Source: Hyphomicrobiales bacterium
Lineage (GTDB): Bacteria > Pseudomonadota > Alphaproteobacteria > Rhizobiales > Beijerinckiaceae
Assembly: GCA_028290125.1 (NCBI GenBank)
Contig: JAQGKM010000146.1
Coordinates: 1-9,099 of the forward strand
Reading direction: 5' to 3'
Length of the DNA: 9,099 nt
In this document: one piece after another, positions 7,105-9,099 of the stretch
How positions within the stretch are numbered: position 1 is the stretch's first letter
How the letters are laid out: every line of letters starts with the position of its first letter
Program-made: the position numbers and the translations under genes
The notes under the pieces: model-generated
Databases searched by the model: none
What the model was told of the DNA's origin: nothing
Seen by the model: the letters and a program-made list of their open reading frames with translations, nothing else

Positions 7105-7118
7105 TCTCCCATGGGAGA
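7105..7118. promoter_or_regulatory. Perfect 14-bp palindrome upstream of the kinase
   Basis: TCTCCCATGGGAGA equals its own reverse complement over all 14 bases and ends 39 bp before the kinase ATG. It has no loop, so a dimeric protein operator is more natural than an RNA hairpin. No regulator gene is nearby and I cannot assign the motif to a known factor. Confidence 0.35.
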
Positions 7119-7157
7119 AGCGGGCGCGGCACTGTCACACCAGGGTAAGGCTCACGC

Positions 7158-8048
7158 ATGGAAGCCCTCTTCATCGGCCAGACCTATATCGACGTCACAC
7201 TGCTGGCGGATGAGATCCCGCGTGGCGACGAGAAGGCTGTCGCGAGAGATTACGCCGTTTCGTTCGGCGGCAATTCCGTCACCGCCGCCTTCGCCTGCGC
7301 CAAGCTCGGCCATGCGCCCGACCTGCTGACGTCGCTCGCCGACGACTGGCTCGGCCGGATGTTTCTCGACATGGCGGCGAAATAAGCCATTCCCGTGCAC
7401 GGCCGGAAGGTGAAGCGCTCGTCGCTGTCCTTCATCCTGCCGCAGCACGGCAAGCGCGCGATCCTGCGCGCCCGCGACGACGATTATCTGCATCCCTTCC
7501 CGACGCTGAACATCAGCGGCGTGCAGGCCCTGCATCTCGACGGCCACCAGTCCGACGCCGCGATCCACTACGCGAAGGCGTTCCGCGAAGCCGGCGTGAT
7601 GACGTCGCTCGACGGTGGCGGCCTGCGCTCCAACACGCACGATCTTCTCGGCTTCATCGACGCCGCCTTCGTGGCCGAGCGCCTGTGCGAGCAGATGAAG
7701 CTCACCTCCGCAGAAATGCTCGATTATCTGAAGTCGCGCGGCTGCAAGGTCGGCGGCGTCACCGAGGGCGAGCATGGCTGCCTGTGGTACGACGAGAACG
7801 GCGTGGTCTCGCGCCTGCCGGCCTTGCCGGTGCCGCGCGACGCCATCATCGACACCTCCGGCGCCGGCGACGTGTTCCACGGCGCCTACGTCGCGTCCTA
7901 TCTGTCGAAGCCCGATGCGCGATGGAAGGACCACCTCACCTTCGCGCGCGCCGCCTCGGCTTACAAGATCCAGCATCTCGGCAACGAGGCCGGCTTGCCG
8001 TCGCAACAGGATGTTCGCCGGATGATGGAGCTTTACGACAAGGCCTGA
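7158..8048 (+). pseudogene. PfkB-family carbohydrate kinase interrupted by one in-frame TAA
   Basis: PfkB-family (ribokinase-like) enzymes phosphorylate sugars or nucleosides using ATP. The full frame is 297 codons, normal for the family. The N-terminal half has the first signature, SFGGNSVTAAFACAKLG (35-51). The C-terminal half has the anion-hole and catalytic-base motif DTSGAGDVFHGAY, with Asp238 as the expected base. Codon 76 (7383-7385) is TAA; the frame is the same on both sides, with no indel and no loss of family sequence (LDMAAK, stop, AIPVHGRKVK). A GTG at 7395-7397, nine bases after the stop, could restart translation and give fragments of 75 and 217 residues. The ATG at 7158 has AAGG 7 nt upstream. 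Possible readings are a recent nonsense mutation, a split product, readthrough or a sequencing error. The substrate is unknown; the downstream glycosyltransferase hints at a cell-surface sugar, but this is inference. Confidence 0.8.
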
Positions 8049-8058
8049 GCAGCCACGT

Positions 8059-8087
8059 TTGAGTTGCGGCGGGGCCTCTCGTATATT
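8059..8087 (+). promoter_or_regulatory. Predicted sigma70-type promoter for the glycosyltransferase
   Basis: TTGAGT (8059-8064, 4/6) and TATATT (8082-8087, 5/6) are spaced by 17 bp within the 46-bp gap after the kinase. The expected start, 6-8 nt beyond the -10, falls at 8093-8095, on or next to the ATG at 8095. No Shine-Dalgarno sequence is seen before that ATG, consistent with a leaderless message. Confidence 0.5.
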
Positions 8088-8094
8088 GGCGCGC

Positions 8095-9006
8095 ATGCAG
8101 CGCATTCTCGTCATCAAGCACGGCGCGTTCGGCGACGTCATCCAGTGTGACGGCGCGCTGCGCGACATCCGCGCGCATCATGCGGGCGACGAGATCGTGG
8201 TCCTCACGACACCGGCCTATGCGAAGATCTTTCGGCGCTGCCCGCATGTCGACCGCGTGATCGTCGATCCGCGCGCACCGCGCTGGCGTCTCGACCGCAT
8301 GAGCGCCTTGCGCGACGAACTACGGCGCGAAAACTTCGCCCGCGTCTACGATCTGCAGAATTCCGCCCGCACCGCGTTCTATTTCCGCTGGTTCCTGAAA
8401 GATGTCACATGGTCGGGAACGGCGCCGGGCTGCGCCCTGCCCCACCGCGCTCCCGACCCGAAGAAGATCCGCACGCTCGACCGTCTGGCCGGGCAATTGC
8501 GCGACGCCGGCGTGCCGGTGGTTCATACGATGACGCCCGATGTCGGATGGATGGCGGACGACGTCTCCGCATTGCTGGAGCGCGTGCGCGCGCCCTATGT
8601 CGTGCTGGTGCCGGGGTCTTCCGCACGTCATCCGCAAAAGCGCTGGCCGCATTACGACGCGCTGGCCCACGCGCTCATCGCCGCCGGCCACGAGGTGGTG
8701 ACGGCGCCGGGGCCCGATGAAACCGGCCCGGACCTGCCGGGTCGCGTGTTGCGCGGCGACAGATTCCTGAACTGGTTTCAGCTCGCGGGCGTGATGAAGG
8801 GCGCGGCCTTCGTGATCGGCAACGACACCGGACCGACGCATCTCGCATCGCATCTGGGCGCGCGAGGCCTGGCGCTGTTCGGGAGTCACATGCCGGCGGA
8901 GCGGACGGGCATTTTGCGCGAGGGGTTTGAGGCGATCGAAGTCGCGGACCTTGAGACGCTGAGCGTCGGGCGCGTGCTGAGCGAAGTGACGAAGCGGCTC
9001 CCGTGA
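8095..9006 (+). CDS. Glycosyltransferase family 9 (heptosyltransferase-like)
   Basis: GT9 enzymes include the ADP-heptose:LPS heptosyltransferases WaaC and WaaF, which work at the inner face of the cytoplasmic membrane during LPS core assembly. The 303-residue protein has the GT-B layout. The N-terminal acceptor side opens with ILVIKHGAFGDVIQ (4-17), the usual start of the family with the conserved GD. The C-terminal donor side carries LVPGSSARHPQKRWP (171-185) and GNDTGPTHLASHLGARGLALFG (242-263), the nucleotide-sugar binding signature. The ATG at 8095 is preferred over an in-frame start at 8059 because it begins directly with the conserved strand. Length is slightly short against WaaC/WaaF (about 320-350). 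The donor sugar is not certain: many alphaproteobacteria lack the enteric heptose core, so I do not assign waaC or waaF. It lies 46 bp after the interrupted kinase and ends 4 bp before a dispersed repeat. Confidence 0.9.
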   Translation: MQRILVIKHGAFGDVIQCDGALRDIRAHHAGDEIVVLTTPAYAKIFRRCPHVDRVIVDPRAPRWRLDRMSALRDELRRENFARVYDLQNSARTAFYFRWFLKDVTWSGTAPGCALPHRAPDPKKIRTLDRLAGQLRDAGVPVVHTMTPDVGWMADDVSALLERVRAPYVVLVPGSSARHPQKRWPHYDALAHALIAAGHEVVTAPGPDETGPDLPGRVLRGDRFLNWFQLAGVMKGAAFVIGNDTGPTHLASHLGARGLALFGSHMPAERTGILREGFEAIEVADLETLSVGRVLSEVTKRLP

Positions 9007-9010
9007 GCCT

Positions 9011-9047
9011 CGTCATTGCGAGGAGCGCAAGCGACGAAGCAATCCAG
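9011..9047 (+). repeat. Dispersed repeat, third copy (37-nt form)
   Basis: It begins CGTCATTGCGAGGAGCGC and ends CGAAGCAATCCAG, the same ends as the copies at 6968 and 7056 but with a longer middle. It can fold internally (TTGCG-AGGAG-CGCAA). It starts 4 bp after the glycosyltransferase TGA and may help define the 3' end of that message. No facing partner is visible in the remaining 52 bases. Confidence 0.85.
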
Positions 9048-9099
9048 AATCCCGATGTATTGCCCATTTGCGCGCGAAGCGAACTGTCGCCGGTCACGA

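Noticed and set aside
6951..7213. Small plus-strand frames across the repeat region (peptides such as LLRFARND)
   Set aside because: These are typical false ORFs created by the dispersed repeat.
7158..8048. Programmed frameshift or stop recoding by selenocysteine or pyrrolysine in the kinase
   Set aside because: Both halves share one frame, so no shift is needed. The codon is TAA, while those recoding systems use TGA and TAG.
7152..8168. 338-codon minus-strand frame opposite the kinase
   Set aside because: It is antisense to conserved kinase motifs and has no family features. The broken kinase frame is still the real one.
6968..9047. CRISPR array or insertion-sequence ends
   Set aside because: There are only three repeat copies in mixed orientation with very unequal spacing, and no cas or transposase gene. 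They fit small dispersed palindromic repeats.
8320..9097. Minus-strand frames opposite the glycosyltransferase and over the third repeat copy
   Set aside because: They are antisense to the GT9 gene or read through the repeat, with no domain content.

Overview
The window reads as a chromosomal housekeeping segment of a high-GC alphaproteobacterium, most likely in the Hyphomicrobiales (Rhizobiales). The evidence is the minus-strand order dgt – argS – SPOR-domain gene – nagZ – scpA, a recurring arrangement in that group (often followed by scpB and tatABC, which would lie left of base 1), together with the style of the encoded proteins. Species cannot be named from sequence reading alone.

Layout. 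Bases 1-6456 are minus-strand genes, read from high to low coordinates: dgt (HD-domain dNTPase-like, 5233-6456), argS (arginyl-tRNA synthetase, 3371-5140), a membrane-anchored SPOR-domain protein (1806-3290), nagZ (781-1794) and the 5' part of scpA (727 down to base 1, cut by the window edge). SPOR and nagZ are only 11 bp apart. The shared theme of SPOR and NagZ is peptidoglycan: SPOR domains bind denuded glycan strands at the septum and NagZ trims muropeptides in the cytoplasm. ScpA belongs to the SMC condensin complex.

Bases 6457-6561 are a divergent intergenic region in which a minus-strand promoter (towards dgt) and a plus-strand promoter (towards erpA) appear to share one AT-rich -10 core. 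To the right everything is on the plus strand: erpA (A-type Fe-S carrier, 6562-6915), a 242-bp intergenic region, a PfkB-family sugar kinase interrupted by one in-frame TAA (7158-8048), and a family 9 glycosyltransferase (8095-9006) with its own promoter placed so close to the ATG that the transcript may be leaderless.

The erpA-kinase gap carries two facing copies of a roughly 30-nt dispersed repeat (27 of 30 positions match), two short hairpins and a perfect 14-bp palindrome. A third copy of the repeat starts 4 bp after the glycosyltransferase stop codon, so the kinase-glycosyltransferase pair is bracketed by repeats. Bases 9048-9099 hold nothing I can identify. No gene-free stretch exceeds 300 bp, and I see no rRNA, tRNA, CRISPR, transposase or phage genes.

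I do not find an evident new multi-gene system. The observations most worth checking are the nonsense codon in an otherwise intact kinase, the repeats around the kinase-glycosyltransferase pair, the overlapping divergent promoters, and the likely leaderless glycosyltransferase message.
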